Translations under genes and position numbers: made by a program
The notes under the pieces: model-generated
Told to the model about the DNA's origin: nothing
What the model saw: only the letters and a program-made list of their open reading frames with translations
Databases searched by the model: none
Assembly (NCBI RefSeq): GCF_013155125.1
Contig: NZ_CP053564.1
Coordinates: 2,363,501-2,427,500 of the forward strand
From: Pseudonocardia broussonetiae
GTDB lineage: Bacteria > Actinomycetota > Actinomycetes > Mycobacteriales > Pseudonocardiaceae
DNA length: 64,000 bases
Reading direction: 5' to 3'
In this document: positions 1 through 9,056 of the stretch, one piece after another
How positions within the stretch are numbered: the stretch's first letter is position 1
How the letters are laid out: every line of letters begins with the position of its first letter

Positions 1-672
1 CGCGTCGAGCTGCGACGCCATCGACGCCGTGAGCCGCAGGGTGGCCTTGGTGGCCAGCGTGAGGTCGCGCGGGTTCGCGGCGGCGCGGGCGGCCATCTCG
101 ACGGCGGCGCCCACCACGTCGTCGACGGTGCGGTGGACGAGCCCGATCCGCTGCGCCTCCTCGGCGTCGACGACCTCGCCGAACAGCGTCAGCGCCGCCG
201 CCCCCTGCGCGCCGAGCACGCGGTGCGCCATCCACGTGTAGCCGCCGCCGGGGTGCAGGCCCAGCGGCAGGAACCGGGCGTCGAACTTCGCCTTCGGGCC
301 GGCGAGGCGGACGTCGGCGGCGAGCGCGAGGTTGAGCCCGGCGCCGACCGCGGCCCCGTTGACGGCGGCGATCGTCGGCAGTGGGCACTCGGCGAGCGCG
401 AGGAAGCCGCCGTAGACGCGGCGCAGGGTCGCGGGGTCGGCCGTCGCGAGCTCGGCGAGGTCGCCGCCCGCGCAGAAGCCGGGGTCCTCCCCGGTGACGA
501 CGACCGCGCCGACCTCCGGGTCCGCCACGGCCGCGGCGATCGCGTCGGCGAGCAGCCCGGACAGCTCCAGGTTCATCGCGTTGCGCCGCGCCGGGTGCGA
601 CAGGGTGAGGACGGCGACGCCGTCGGTCGTCGCGCGGTGCACCGCGATCTCGGGACTGGTGATGTCGGCCAT
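1..672 (-). CDS. Enoyl-CoA hydratase/isomerase family protein, 3' end cut by window
   Basis: Reading the minus strand from ATG at 672 gives an open frame to the window edge (224 residues, C-terminus missing). It begins [18 protein letters not shown] and has the crotonase signatures: the oxyanion-hole stretch [11 protein letters not shown] near residue 65 and [20 protein letters not shown] near residues 100-120. Members hydrate or isomerise acyl-CoA thioesters, usually in fatty-acid or side-chain beta-oxidation. The substrate is not predictable. A -10-like CAGGAT lies six bases before the ATG (minus strand, 684-679), so the transcript may be leaderless. It diverges from the thioesterase at 711. 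Confidence 0.9.
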   Translation of the reverse strand, partial: MADITSPEIAVHRATTDGVAVLTLSHPARRNAMNLELSGLLADAIAAAVADPEVGAVVVTGEDPGFCAGGDLAELATADPATLRRVYGGFLALAECPLPTIAAVNGAAVGAGLNLALAADVRLAGPKAKFDARFLPLGLHPGGGYTWMAHRVLGAQGAAALTLFGEVVDAEEAQRIGLVHRTVDDVVGAAVEMAARAAANPRDLTLATKATLRLTASMASQLDA

Positions 673-710
673 GGGGGCATCCTGCACCAGCGGCGGCTAC
701 CGTCCGGTAC

Positions 711-1211
711 ATGTCCCTGTCCGTGCCCGACGGCGCCGTCCGTCCCGCCTCGCACCCCGACACCCCCGCGCCCGGCACCGAGCTGCCGCCGCACTTCCGC
801 GGCTGCTTCGGCTGCGGCGAGCTGGAGGGCGGGCTGCGGCTGCGGCAGACCGTCGGCGAGGACGTGGCGGTGACCAGCACCTTCGCCGTGCAGCGCCACC
901 ACCAGGGCGCGCCGGGGATCGCGCACGGCGGCGTGATCGCGGCCGCCTTCGACGAGGTGTTCGGGGCGCTCGCCGTGCACCACCGCGAGCCCTCGGTCAC
1001 CGCCGAGCTGCAGACGCGGTTCCGCCGTCCCGTGCCCGTGGGATCGGTGCTGCACCTGCGCACGCGCATCGACGCGCGCGACGGCCGCAAGATCTGGTGC
1101 TCCGGCGAGGGCCGCCTCGACTCGCCGGACGGGCCGGTCGCGGTCGAGGCGACGGCGCTGTTCGTCACGGTGCCGATGGAGCACTTCACCACCCACGGCG
1201 CCCCGCACTAG
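711..1211 (+). CDS. PaaI-type hotdog-fold thioesterase
   Basis: This 166-residue protein has the hotdog thioesterase pattern: an N-terminal FRGCFGCG segment near residue 28, then GIAHGGVIAAAFDEVFG near residues 66-82, where the HGG motif forms the active-site turn. Such enzymes hydrolyse acyl-CoA or aryl-CoA thioesters in the cytoplasm. The gene diverges from the enoyl-CoA hydratase, which fits acyl-CoA turnover. TACCGT at 698-703 sits seven bases before the ATG with no Shine-Dalgarno, suggesting leaderless transcription. The acyl substrate is unknown. Confidence 0.85.
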   Translation: MSLSVPDGAVRPASHPDTPAPGTELPPHFRGCFGCGELEGGLRLRQTVGEDVAVTSTFAVQRHHQGAPGIAHGGVIAAAFDEVFGALAVHHREPSVTAELQTRFRRPVPVGSVLHLRTRIDARDGRKIWCSGEGRLDSPDGPVAVEATALFVTVPMEHFTTHGAPH

Positions 1212-1215
1212 CGCC

Positions 1216-2499
1216 GTGGCGTGGCGGAACTGGGCGGGCAACCAGCGCACCGAGCCCGTCCGCACGGTGGTGGCGCGCGACGCGGGTGACGTCGTCGAGG
1301 CGGTCCGCGCGGCCGAGCGCGACGGGCTGCGGGTCAAGGCCGTCGGCTCCGGGCACTCGTTCACCGGGATCGGCGTGCCCGACGGCGTCGCGCTCGTCGC
1401 GCCCGCGGACCCGGGGGCCGTCCGGTTCGACGGCGAGCTGGTCACGGTGCCCGCCGGCCTGGCCCTGCACCGGCTCAACGCGCTGCTGTGGGAGCACGGG
1501 CGGGCGCTGCCCAACCTCGGCGACATCGACGTCCAGACCGTCGCCGGCGCGATCTCCACCGGCACCCACGGCACCGGCGCCGCGCACCGGGGGATCGCCG
1601 CGCAGGTCCGCGCGCTCGACCTCGTCGCCGCCGACGGGACGCTGCTGCACTGCTCGCCGTCGGAGCACCCGGAGGTGTTCTCCGCGGCCCGGGTCGGGCT
1701 CGGGGCGCTCGGCGTGCTGGTCGGCGTCACCCTCGCGACGGTGCCCGCGTTCCGGCTGCACGCCGTCGAGGAGGCGGTGCCGCTGGCCGCCGTGCTCGCC
1801 GACCTCGACGGGCTGATGACCTCCGCCGACCACGTCGAGTTCTACTGGTTCCCGCACACCGACGTGGCCGCGACCAAGCGCAACCACCGCACCGAGGCCC
1901 GCGCCCCGCGCCGCGGCCGGGTCGCGGGGTGGGTCGGCGACGAGCTCCTGGGCAACGCCGGGTTCGGGGCCGTCGGGCGTCTCGGGCGCACCGCGCCGTC
2001 GCTGGTGCCCCGGCTCAACCGGTTCGTCGCCGCGCGGATGGCGTCCGCCGAGTACGTCGACCGCTCCTACCGCGTGTTCACCAGCCCGCGCCGCGTGCGG
2101 TTCCTGGAGATGGAGTACGCGGTGCCGCGCGAGGCGCTGGGCGAGGCGTTCGACGGGCTGCGCGCCGCAGCCGCCCGCCACGCGCGCGACGTGCTGTTCC
2201 CGGTGGAGGTGCGCGTCGCCGCCGCCGACGACGTGCCGCTGTCCACCGCGTGCGGTCGCGACAGCGCCTACCTCGCCGTGCACGTGCACCGCGGGCAGCC
2301 GCACGAGGCGTACTTCGGGGCCGTGGAGCAGGTGATGCGCGCGCTCGACGGGCGCCCGCACTGGGGCAAGCTGCACACGCGCACGGCGGCCGACCTGCGC
2401 CCGTCCTACCCGGGCCTCGACGCGTTCACCGCCCTGCGCGACCGCCTCGACCCGGCACGCCGGTTCACCAACGCCTACCTGGAGCGGGTACTCGGATGA
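1216..2499 (+). CDS. FAD-linked oxidase, D-arabinono-1,4-lactone oxidase family
   Basis: The protein has 427 residues from GTG at 1216, five bases after the previous stop. The VAO-type FAD-binding domain is at the N-terminus, with KAVGSGHSFTGIG near residue 40; the His of GSGHS is the usual covalent flavin site in this family. The C-terminal ALO domain carries GRPHWGKLHT near residue 385 and ends with the typical RFTNAYLERVLG. Family members oxidise sugar-1,4-lactones, though actinobacterial paralogs often act on other sugars or alcohols. The stop overlaps the ATG of the next gene, so the two are translationally coupled. Confidence 0.85.
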   Translation: MAWRNWAGNQRTEPVRTVVARDAGDVVEAVRAAERDGLRVKAVGSGHSFTGIGVPDGVALVAPADPGAVRFDGELVTVPAGLALHRLNALLWEHGRALPNLGDIDVQTVAGAISTGTHGTGAAHRGIAAQVRALDLVAADGTLLHCSPSEHPEVFSAARVGLGALGVLVGVTLATVPAFRLHAVEEAVPLAAVLADLDGLMTSADHVEFYWFPHTDVAATKRNHRTEARAPRRGRVAGWVGDELLGNAGFGAVGRLGRTAPSLVPRLNRFVAARMASAEYVDRSYRVFTSPRRVRFLEMEYAVPREALGEAFDGLRAAAARHARDVLFPVEVRVAAADDVPLSTACGRDSAYLAVHVHRGQPHEAYFGAVEQVMRALDGRPHWGKLHTRTAADLRPSYPGLDAFTALRDRLDPARRFTNAYLERVLG

Positions 2500-3512
2500 G
2501 GGTCACGGACCTGACCACCCCGGCGCTGCTCGTCGACGTCGACGCGCTGGACGCCAACCTGGCCGACATGGCGCAGGCGCTGCCCGGCCCGCGGCTGCGC
2601 CCGCACGTCAAGGCGCACAAGACGACCGAGCTGGCCCGCCGGCAGGCCGGGGTCGGCCACGCCGGCTTCACCTGCGCCACGGTCCGCGAGGTGGAGGGCA
2701 TGACCGCGGCCGGGTTGGGGGAGGACCTGCTGCTGGCCAACGAGGTCCTCGACGCCCGCCGCCTCGGCGCCCTCGACGCCCGCGTGACGCTCGCGGTCGA
2801 CTCCGAGGAGACGCTCGCGGCGGCCGTCGCGGGCGGGGTGCGGGAGGTGCTCGTCGACGTCAACATCGGGCTGCCCCGCTGCGGGATCGCCCCCGACCGG
2901 GCCGGCCGGCTCGCCGACCGCGCCCGCGCCGCCGGGCTCACCGTCCGCGGCGTCATGGGCTACGAGGGGCACCTGATGATGCTCGGCGACGTGGCCGAGC
3001 GCGCCCGCCTCACCGAGGAGTGCATGGGGCGCCTGCTCGCGGCGCACGCCGACGTCGGCGGCGAGCTGGTCTCCGGCGGCGGCACCGGCACGTACGCGCT
3101 CAACACGTGGGTCACCGAGGTGCAGGCCGGCTCCTACGCGCTGATGGACACCGCCTACACCGCGGCCGGGCTGCCGTTCCGCCAGGCGCTGACCGTGCTG
3201 GGCACCGTGATCTCGGTGACGGCGCCGGCGGGGGAGGTGCCGGGCTGGGCGGTCGCCGACGTCGGGCTCAAGGCGCTGGGCATGGACCACGGCAACCCGG
3301 CCGTGCCGGGGGCGCAGGTCTGGTTCTGCTCCGACGAGCACCTGACGTTCGCGCCCGACGAGCCGCTGCGCGTGGGCGACCGGGTGCGGGTGGTGCCCGC
3401 GCACGTCGACCCGACCGTCACCCTGCACGAGCGGATGCACCTGGTGCGCGGGGACGACGCCGACGACCCCGAGGTGCTGGACACGTGGGCGGTCGACCTG
3501 CGGGGCTGGTGA
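2496..3512 (+). CDS. D-threonine aldolase/DSD1-family PLP enzyme
   Basis: This is a 338-residue PLP enzyme of the alanine-racemase-like fold. The PLP lysine lies in RPHVKAHKT (about K39), and the barrel motif SGGGTGTY follows in the middle. The C-terminal metal site reads AHVDPTVTLHE (H303 and D305). D-threonine aldolases use His-x-Asp to bind their divalent metal, whereas eukaryotic-type D-serine dehydratases use His-x-Cys, so an aldolase-type activity on D-beta-hydroxy amino acids is favoured. ATG at 2496 overlaps the preceding TGA. Substrate choice is inference. Confidence 0.83.
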   Translation: MRVTDLTTPALLVDVDALDANLADMAQALPGPRLRPHVKAHKTTELARRQAGVGHAGFTCATVREVEGMTAAGLGEDLLLANEVLDARRLGALDARVTLAVDSEETLAAAVAGGVREVLVDVNIGLPRCGIAPDRAGRLADRARAAGLTVRGVMGYEGHLMMLGDVAERARLTEECMGRLLAAHADVGGELVSGGGTGTYALNTWVTEVQAGSYALMDTAYTAAGLPFRQALTVLGTVISVTAPAGEVPGWAVADVGLKALGMDHGNPAVPGAQVWFCSDEHLTFAPDEPLRVGDRVRVVPAHVDPTVTLHERMHLVRGDDADDPEVLDTWAVDLRGW

Positions 3513-3513
3513 C

Positions 3514-3930
3514 TCACACCCCGAGCTCGTCGGCGACGGGGCGCCACGCCTCCCACACCTCCGCCGCCCACCGCCGCACGACCGCGCAGTGCTCGGCGGC
3601 GTCCCGGGCGCGGGCGACGTCGGCGATCCCGGTGCCGGGCGGGCGTTCCACGCGCCGGACGGGCCCCGGCGGGTGCGCCCGCAGCCGCTCCGAGGTGCGC
3701 CGGACGTGCGCGCGCAGCCGGGTGCCGTCGAGCCCGTCGTCCAGGGCGGCGCGCAGGACCGACAGCAGCGCGGCGACGGTGTGGTCGCTCCCGCCGTCCG
3801 CGTGGTCGAGCCGGTACGCCGCCACGGTGAGCTGGTGGACCGCGAAGTACGCCGGGTCCTCGAACTCGCGGGCGAGCACGGTGTCGAAAGCCGGGTCGGA
3901 GGCCGGATCGGACGCCGGGTCGGGGCTCAC
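3514..3930 (-). CDS. DUF5946 family protein
   Basis: The protein has 138 residues from GTG at 3930, which overlaps the stop of the upstream dioxygenase gene by four bases (GTGA); this coupling fixes the start. The core [21 protein letters not shown] (residues 15-35) matches the DUF5946 family as I recall it. No function is established for that family. The first 13 residues are an Asp-Pro-Ala-Ser repeat. Its conserved pairing with a phytanoyl-CoA-type oxygenase here may be meaningful, but no catalytic motif is visible. Confidence 0.7.
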   Translation of the reverse strand: MSPDPASDPASDPAFDTVLAREFEDPAYFAVHQLTVAAYRLDHADGGSDHTVAALLSVLRAALDDGLDGTRLRAHVRRTSERLRAHPPGPVRRVERPPGTGIADVARARDAAEHCAVVRRWAAEVWEAWRPVADELGV

Positions 3931-4502
3931 CCGCGCCGCCGGAACGTGACCTGCAGGGCGTCGCGGCGGCGGTCCGAGCGGTTGCGGGTGCCCGAGTGCC
4001 ACAGGTGCCCGTCGAGCACCACGGCCGACCCCGCGGACAGCGCCACCCGGACCTCGCCGGGCCACGTGCGGTCCACCGTGTCGCCCGGCGCGGTGCGGCG
4101 CCAGCGGTGCGTGCCGGGCACGAGGCGCGTCGCGCCGCCGTCCTCGGCGACGTCGACGAGCGCCACGATCGCCACCGCCACCTGCGGCTCGGGCGGCGGC
4201 GGGCCGGCGAAGTCGGCGTGCAGGGCCTGCGCCCCGAAGCCCGGCTGCGGCGCGCGGACGTGCAGGGCCCCGCGCACCGGGTCGGGCCCGAGCACGTGCT
4301 CCACGGCGGCGACGAGCCGCGGCGCGGTCCAGACGGCCTCGACCGCGGGCCCGCGCAGGTCGTCGACGTGCAGGGTGCCGCCGGGGCCGCGGGGGCCGTC
4401 GCGGTCCAGGGCGTCGGCCATCGCGGCGCGCACGGCGTCGAGGAGGTCGGCGTCGAGCAGGCCGTCGAGGACGACGTAGCCGTCGGTGTCGAGCGTGGTC
4501 AC
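3927..4502 (-). CDS. Phytanoyl-CoA dioxygenase (PhyH) family oxygenase
   Basis: This 191-residue protein is a non-haem Fe(II)/2-oxoglutarate oxygenase. The iron-binding HxD is in ALHADFAG near residue 94, the distal His in [13 protein letters not shown] near residue 170, and the following Arg is suited to 2-oxoglutarate. [13 protein letters not shown] precedes the core. The family hydroxylates diverse lipids and small metabolites, so the substrate is open. At under 200 residues it is compact for the family. It forms a coupled pair with the DUF5946 gene. Confidence 0.82.
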   Translation of the reverse strand: MTTLDTDGYVVLDGLLDADLLDAVRAAMADALDRDGPRGPGGTLHVDDLRGPAVEAVWTAPRLVAAVEHVLGPDPVRGALHVRAPQPGFGAQALHADFAGPPPPEPQVAVAIVALVDVAEDGGATRLVPGTHRWRRTAPGDTVDRTWPGEVRVALSAGSAVVLDGHLWHSGTRNRSDRRRDALQVTFRRRG

Positions 4503-4610
4503 GCGCCGAGGGTGCGACCTGACAGCGGGTGGAGGTCAAGCGGTTTCGGAACACCACCCGGTCGTGGCTCGTTGACACGACAAGCGATACCGGAAGGGAC
4601 GGACCTCGTC

Positions 4611-5462
4611 ATGAACGGCCTCAAGACCGCGCTGCTGCTCGGCGGGATGAGCGGGCTCCTGCTGCTCGTCGGGTCGCTGTTCGGGCGGACCGGGCTGGTC
4701 GTCGCCGTGGTGGCCGCGCTGGCGGTCAACGGCTGGGCCTACTTCAGGTCGGACGTGGTCGCGCTGCGGGCGATGCACGCGCGGCCCGTCACCGAGCCGG
4801 AGCACCCGGCGATGTACCGGATCGTCCGCGAGCTCTCCCGCGCGGCCCGCCAGCCGATGCCGCGCCTCTACATCTCCCCGACCGCGGCGCCCAACGCGTT
4901 CGCGACCGGGCGCGACCCCCGCCACGCCGCCGTGTGCGCCACCACCGGGCTGCTGGAGATGCTCGACGAGCGTGAGCTGCGGGCCGTCCTGGGCCACGAG
5001 CTCTCCCACGTGTACAACCGCGACATCCTCATCTCCTCGGTCGCGGGCGCCCTCGCCACGGCCGTCGGCTTCCTCGCCAACACGGCCCTGTTCTCCGGCC
5101 TGTTCGGCGGCGCCGACGACGACCGGCCCAACCCGGTGGCGATGCTGCTGATCGCGCTGCTCGGCCCGGTCGCCGCGGGCCTGGTGCAGATGGCCGTGAG
5201 CCGGTCGCGGGAGTACCAGGCCGACGCCAGCGGTGCCGCGCTCACCGGCGACCCCCTCGCGCTCGCCTCCGCCCTGCGCAAGCTCGCCGTCGGCACCCAG
5301 CTCGCGCCGCTGCCGCCCGACCCGCAGCTCACCGCGCAGTCGCATCTGATGATCGCCAGCCCGTTCCGCGCCGGCGACCAGATGGCCCGGCTGTTCGCCA
5401 CGCACCCGCCGATGGAGGACCGCATCCGCCGGCTCGAGCAGATGGGCCTGCACCGGCACTGA
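4611..5462 (+). CDS. htpX: M48 family zinc metalloprotease HtpX homolog
   Basis: This 283-residue membrane protease has two N-terminal hydrophobic segments (about residues 5-45), then the zinc motif HELSH at 129-133, a further hydrophobic hairpin (about 145-195) and the third zinc ligand in [10 protein letters not shown] (E201). HtpX-type proteases degrade misfolded membrane proteins with the active site facing the cytoplasm. ATG at 4611 gives the usual family length and N-terminus [20 protein letters not shown]. It diverges from the PhyH gene and appears to be a single-gene unit. Confidence 0.92.
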   Translation: MNGLKTALLLGGMSGLLLLVGSLFGRTGLVVAVVAALAVNGWAYFRSDVVALRAMHARPVTEPEHPAMYRIVRELSRAARQPMPRLYISPTAAPNAFATGRDPRHAAVCATTGLLEMLDERELRAVLGHELSHVYNRDILISSVAGALATAVGFLANTALFSGLFGGADDDRPNPVAMLLIALLGPVAAGLVQMAVSRSREYQADASGAALTGDPLALASALRKLAVGTQLAPLPPDPQLTAQSHLMIASPFRAGDQMARLFATHPPMEDRIRRLEQMGLHRH

Positions 5463-5492
5463 GCGCGACCCCGGGGGCGCTGCTGGGGAGCG

Positions 5493-6245
5493 CTACTCGG
5501 GAGCGGGAGGCGGGAACAGCCGCGTCAGCCACTCCTGCCACGCCGCCGTGACGGCCTTCGCGTCCACCGGCGCGCCGTAGAAGTAGTGGTAGGCGCTGAC
5601 CCCGCACCCGGCCTCGCCCTCGGCGCCGATGCGGTGCAGACCGTCCGCCGAGCGGATCCCGAGGAACTCCGGGCTGACCACGTCGACCACGCCGGTGACG
5701 GGCGGGGGCCCGTCGGGGGTGAGCGTGACGGTCTCCCCGAGCGACGGCGGCCCGGCCAGCCCGAGCGCCGCGTGCAGCACCGGCCAGACCGCGCTCGCGC
5801 CGCCCGCGGTCCAGCCCATGGCCAGCGCGTTCTGCACCGGCTGCCCGGCGAAGTGCCGGAGGTAGGCGCGCAGGTTGTCGAAGAACAGGTCCCAGCCGGC
5901 GTCGAAGCTGTCGAACTCGGCCTCCCAGTCGTCACCGGAGAAGCCGCTCTGCACGAACCGCAGCACCGTGCCGCCGCCGTCGCGACCCTCGACGAGGAAC
6001 TCGAAGGCGTGCCCGCCGCCCTCGGTCGAGTCGTAGGCGAGGCGCCTGCCCGGCTCCCACGCCGTCACCCGGCCGGTGCCCTGGAACCCACCGCCGAAGT
6101 CGGCGGAGATCGCCCCGCCCTCGCGCGGCTCGACCTCGTGCGGGACGAACCACGTCGCGATCCCCGGCCCGGTCGCGACGGCCTCCCACACCTCCTCGGG
6201 GCTCGCGTCGAGCTCGACGGACTTCTCCAGGCGCCGCTCGCTCAC
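5493..6245 (-). CDS. SRPBCC (START/AHSA1-like) domain protein
   Basis: This 250-residue protein begins SERRLEKSVELDASPEEVWEAV, the classic opening strand of an AHSA1/SRPBCC ligand-binding fold. A second, looser SRPBCC-like half seems present (about residues 150-245). GTG at 6245 overlaps the stop of the upstream ArsR gene by four bases, fixing the start and implying co-translation. ArsR plus SRPBCC pairs are common in actinobacteria; the SRPBCC partner is thought to bind hydrophobic ligands. No ligand can be named. Confidence 0.85.
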   Translation of the reverse strand: MSERRLEKSVELDASPEEVWEAVATGPGIATWFVPHEVEPREGGAISADFGGGFQGTGRVTAWEPGRRLAYDSTEGGGHAFEFLVEGRDGGGTVLRFVQSGFSGDDWEAEFDSFDAGWDLFFDNLRAYLRHFAGQPVQNALAMGWTAGGASAVWPVLHAALGLAGPPSLGETVTLTPDGPPPVTGVVDVVSPEFLGIRSADGLHRIGAEGEAGCGVSAYHYFYGAPVDAKAVTAAWQEWLTRLFPPPAPE

Positions 6246-6877
6246 GGTCGCTCCTCTCGGGTCTGCGTGTCGTGGTCCTGCGTGTCGGGCCGCGTGTCGG
6301 GGATCAGGGGGTGGACGGCGACGACGAGGCGGTGCCGACGTCCGCCGGGCACCGCGTCGTCGTGGTACCGGGCGACCAGCGCGGTGACCGCGGCGGTGAG
6401 GTCCTCGGCGAAGGCCGCGCGGTCGGCGGCCGAGGCGAACCGGACCTCGGCGTCGATCGCGAGGGTCGCCAGCCGCTTCCGGGCGGCCGCCGCCCCGGCG
6501 AGCAGACCGCCGACCTCGCGCACCGTGCGGGCGGCGAGCGCCACCAGCCAGCGGGCGGAGAGCCGGTCGGGCGCGCGGGCGGGGTCGGGCGCGACCGCGC
6601 CGAGCGCCGCGGGAGAGATGACGTAGCTCGCCGCGGTCGCCCGCATCACGCGCTCGGTCATGTTCCCCCGGCGCCGCTCCTCCACCAGTTCGACGAGCCC
6701 GTGCTGCTCCAGCGTGCGCAGGTGGTAGTTGACCTTCTGCCGGGTCAGGCCGACCGTCGCCGCGAGCGTGGTGGCCGACCCCGGCTCCACGAGCGCGGCG
6801 AGCAGCCGCGCGCGGATCGGGTCGAGCGAGACCCCGGCCGCGGCCGGGTCGTCGATGACGGTCAGTTCCTCCTGCAC
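6242..6877 (-). CDS. ArsR-type winged-helix regulator
   Basis: This 211-residue regulator has an N-terminal winged helix (about residues 18-80) with recognition helix LTRQKVNYHLRTLEQHGLVE and wing VEERRRGNMTER. No metal-binding cysteines are visible, so it resembles the helix-turn-helix half of ArsR-SRPBCC operons rather than a metal sensor. The start is GTG at 6877. The promoter mapped at 6884-6912 would begin transcription at or next to that GTG. The palindrome inside the spacer makes autoregulation likely. Confidence 0.82.
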   Translation of the reverse strand: MQEELTVIDDPAAAGVSLDPIRARLLAALVEPGSATTLAATVGLTRQKVNYHLRTLEQHGLVELVEERRRGNMTERVMRATAASYVISPAALGAVAPDPARAPDRLSARWLVALAARTVREVGGLLAGAAAARKRLATLAIDAEVRFASAADRAAFAEDLTAAVTALVARYHDDAVPGGRRHRLVVAVHPLIPDTRPDTQDHDTQTREERP

Positions 6878-6883
6878 CCGACC

Positions 6884-6912
6884 ACCGTGTCACCGACAAC
6901 TTTTCTTGTCAA
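6884..6912 (-). promoter_or_regulatory. Promoter and operator of the ArsR-SRPBCC operon
   Basis: On the minus strand a consensus -35 TTGACA (6912-6907) is followed after 17 bases by CACGGT (6889-6884), six bases before the GTG at 6877. The spacer contains GACAA-N6-TTGTC (6910-6895), overlapping the -35 box, a natural operator for the encoded repressor. The position implies a leaderless message. Sites are read by eye and untested. Confidence 0.6.
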
Positions 6913-6915
6913 CGG

Positions 6916-7476
6916 CTACGGCGTGCGCCCGAACCGCCCCAGGAGCTCCGCCTGAGCGTCGTCGCCGGGCCACTCGACGCGCGGCCCGATCTCGCCGATG
7001 CGCTGGTAGAGCGCCTCGGTGTCGACGCGGAACCAGTCGAGCACCTCGGCGCACACCTCGGGGTCGAGCGTCTCGTCGGCGCCCAGGGCGCGGGCCAGGT
7101 CCCAGGTGTGCACGAGGTGGTCGGCGGCGAGCTGCAGGACGTACTCACGGCCGGGGCGGTCGCCGAACGACAGGTGCACGGTGCGCTCCAGCGCCCCGTC
7201 GGCCTCCACGGCGGCCAGCGCGGCGGCGGCCGCCTCCTCGATGGTGGCGACCGGGTCGGGGCCCAGCAGGTCGCCGTCGAACCGGTCGCCGACCTCCTCG
7301 ATCGTCGCGCCGCCCAGCAGCGGCGGGGTCCAGCGCTCCTCGTGCACGAGGTGGTGGACCAGCGTCCGGACGTCCCAGCCCGGCAGCGGGGTCGGCGCGT
7401 CCCACGCGCGCTCGATCGTGCGCACGCGCTCGGTGAACCCGGCACTGCACCTGGCGTAGATCTCGCGGACGTCCAT
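6916..7476 (-). CDS. DinB-fold protein, maleylpyruvate isomerase/TIGR03086-like
   Basis: This 186-residue protein opens with an arginine-rich helix followed by PTPLPGWDVRTLVHHLVHEE (about residues 29-48), the mycothiol-dependent maleylpyruvate isomerase N-terminal pattern. A later DHLVHTWDLARALG (about 138-151) supplies further metal-site histidines. The DinB-like four-helix bundle binds a divalent metal and often uses mycothiol. The true reaction is unknown for most members. ATG at 7476 is the first good start. It lies divergent to the AraC gene at 7513, 36 bases away. Confidence 0.8.
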   Translation of the reverse strand: MDVREIYARCSAGFTERVRTIERAWDAPTPLPGWDVRTLVHHLVHEERWTPPLLGGATIEEVGDRFDGDLLGPDPVATIEEAAAAALAAVEADGALERTVHLSFGDRPGREYVLQLAADHLVHTWDLARALGADETLDPEVCAEVLDWFRVDTEALYQRIGEIGPRVEWPGDDAQAELLGRFGRTP

Positions 7477-7512
7477 GCGGTGATTGTCGGGGGTGCGGGG
7501 CATCCTGTCGGC

Positions 7513-8334
7513 ATGGGCGACACCGACCTGTCGACGACGAGCGAGCACGGCGTGCTCGGGGTCCGCGACGTCGACTTCACCCTCGAGCGCCTCCCGCCCG
7601 CCCCCGACCTCGCCGCGCTCGTCGAGCGGCACTGGGTCGTCACGTGGGAGCTGCCGCCCGGGCGCGAGGCCTCGGTCACGCTGCTGCCGCACCCCTGCGT
7701 CAACCTGGTGCTCGACGCCGGGCGCCTCGGCATCTCGGGCGTCGGGCTCGGCCGCTTCACCTACGCCTACCGCGGCACCGGCCGGGTCGTCGGCGTCAAG
7801 TTCCGGCCGGGCGCCTTCCTGCCGTTCCTGGGCCGCCCGGTCGGCGACATCACGGGCACGGCCGTTCCGGCGTCGGCGCTGTGGGGCCCGGCGGCCGACG
7901 CGCTCGCCGCCCGGATGACGGGCCCGGTCGAGGTGCTGGTCGAGCGGGTCGAGGCGTTCCTGCGCGAGCGGTGGCCGGAGCACGACCCGCAGGTCGAGCT
8001 CGTCGGGCGGATCGTCGCCGCGCTGCTGCACGACCGCACGATCACCCGCGTCGACGACGTCACCGACCGGTTCGGCCTCACCCCGCGCACGCTGCAGCGG
8101 CTGTTCCGGCGCTACGTCGGCGTCAGCCCGAAGTGGGTGCTGCGCCGCTACCGGCTGCACGAGGCCGCCGCGGCGCTGGCCGCCGAGCAGCACCGGCCGT
8201 GGGCGGAGATCGCCGCGGAGCTGGGCTACTACGACCAGTCGCACTTCATCCGCGACTTCACCGACGCCATCGGCATGCCGCCGCTGGCCTACGCCGCGGC
8301 CTGCCGCCGCCGGGAAGCGCCGGTGAGCGCGTGA
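7513..8334 (+). CDS. AraC-family transcriptional regulator
   Basis: This 273-residue regulator has an N-terminal DUF6597-like ligand domain (about residues 15-150, including ERHWVVTWELPPG). The C-terminal AraC domain carries two helix-turn-helix units, FGLTPRTLQRLFRRYVGVSPKWVLRRYR-type (split near residues 190-215) and WAEIAAELGYYDQSHFIRDF (about 237-256). CATCCT at 7501-7506 sits six bases before the ATG, consistent with leaderless transcription. GTGA overlap with the hydrolase gene suggests the hydrolase is part of the same unit. Confidence 0.88.
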   Translation: MGDTDLSTTSEHGVLGVRDVDFTLERLPPAPDLAALVERHWVVTWELPPGREASVTLLPHPCVNLVLDAGRLGISGVGLGRFTYAYRGTGRVVGVKFRPGAFLPFLGRPVGDITGTAVPASALWGPAADALAARMTGPVEVLVERVEAFLRERWPEHDPQVELVGRIVAALLHDRTITRVDDVTDRFGLTPRTLQRLFRRYVGVSPKWVLRRYRLHEAAAALAAEQHRPWAEIAAELGYYDQSHFIRDFTDAIGMPPLAYAAACRRREAPVSA

Positions 8335-9053
8335 GCGGGCTGCGGGTCCGGCGCCGGGGGAGCGGTGCGCCCACCGTGCTGCTGCTGCACGGGCTCGGCG
8401 CCACGTCCGACGTGTGGGAGGGCGTCGCCGCCTCGCTCGCCCCCCTGGTGTGCGTGGCGCCCGACCTCCCCGGCCACGGCGGCTCGCCCCCGCTGCCCGG
8501 CTACACGTTCGCGGCGGTGGCCGACGCCGTCGCCGGTCTGGTCGACCCGTCGGGCACGCTCGTGCTCGGGCACTCCTTCGGCGGGGTCGTCGGGCTGCAC
8601 CTGGCGAACGCGCCGGGCGTCCGGGCGGTGGTGGGGCTGGGGATCAAGGTCGAGTGGGCGTCCGACGAGCTCGCCCGCGGCGCCGCGATGGCCGCCCGGG
8701 GCCCCGCGCTGTTCGACACCCGCGAGGAGGCGGTGGAGCGGCACCTGCGCCTGTCCGGGCTCACCGGGCTGGTCGAGCCGGACGACGTCGACGCCGGGGT
8801 GGTGCAGGAGGGCGGGCGGTGGCGGGCGGCGCTCGACGTGCGCGCGTTCGGCGTCGGCGACCCGGAGATGACGGCGCTGGTCGCCGGCGCCCGCGTGCCG
8901 GTGCGGCTGGCCCGCGGCGAGCACGACCGGATGGTCAGCACCGCGCACCTGCGCGAGCTCGTGCCCGATCCCGTCGACCTGCCGGGGCTCGGGCACAACG
9001 CCCACGTCGAGGCGCCGTCGGCGGTCGCGGCGCTGCTCGGCCCGTTCCGGTAG
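8331..9053 (+). CDS. Alpha/beta-fold hydrolase
   Basis: This 240-residue alpha/beta hydrolase has the oxyanion motif LLLHGLGATSDVW near residue 20, nucleophile elbow GHSFGG (S82), acid in RGEHDRM near residue 201, and catalytic His in GLGHNAHVE near residue 222. That is a complete Ser-Asp-His triad. The substrate is unknown: it could be an ester or C-C bond hydrolase. GTG at 8331 overlaps the AraC stop. It is probably controlled with, or by, that regulator. Confidence 0.85.
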   Translation: MSGLRVRRRGSGAPTVLLLHGLGATSDVWEGVAASLAPLVCVAPDLPGHGGSPPLPGYTFAAVADAVAGLVDPSGTLVLGHSFGGVVGLHLANAPGVRAVVGLGIKVEWASDELARGAAMAARGPALFDTREEAVERHLRLSGLTGLVEPDDVDAGVVQEGGRWRAALDVRAFGVGDPEMTALVAGARVPVRLARGEHDRMVSTAHLRELVPDPVDLPGLGHNAHVEAPSAVAALLGPFR

Positions 9054-9056
9054 GCC

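Noticed and set aside
1488..3512. Fusion of an arginine-rich N-terminus to the D-threonine aldolase-like protein
   Set aside because: The upstream part is the wrong frame of the lactone oxidase gene; the ATG at 2496 gives the full family length.
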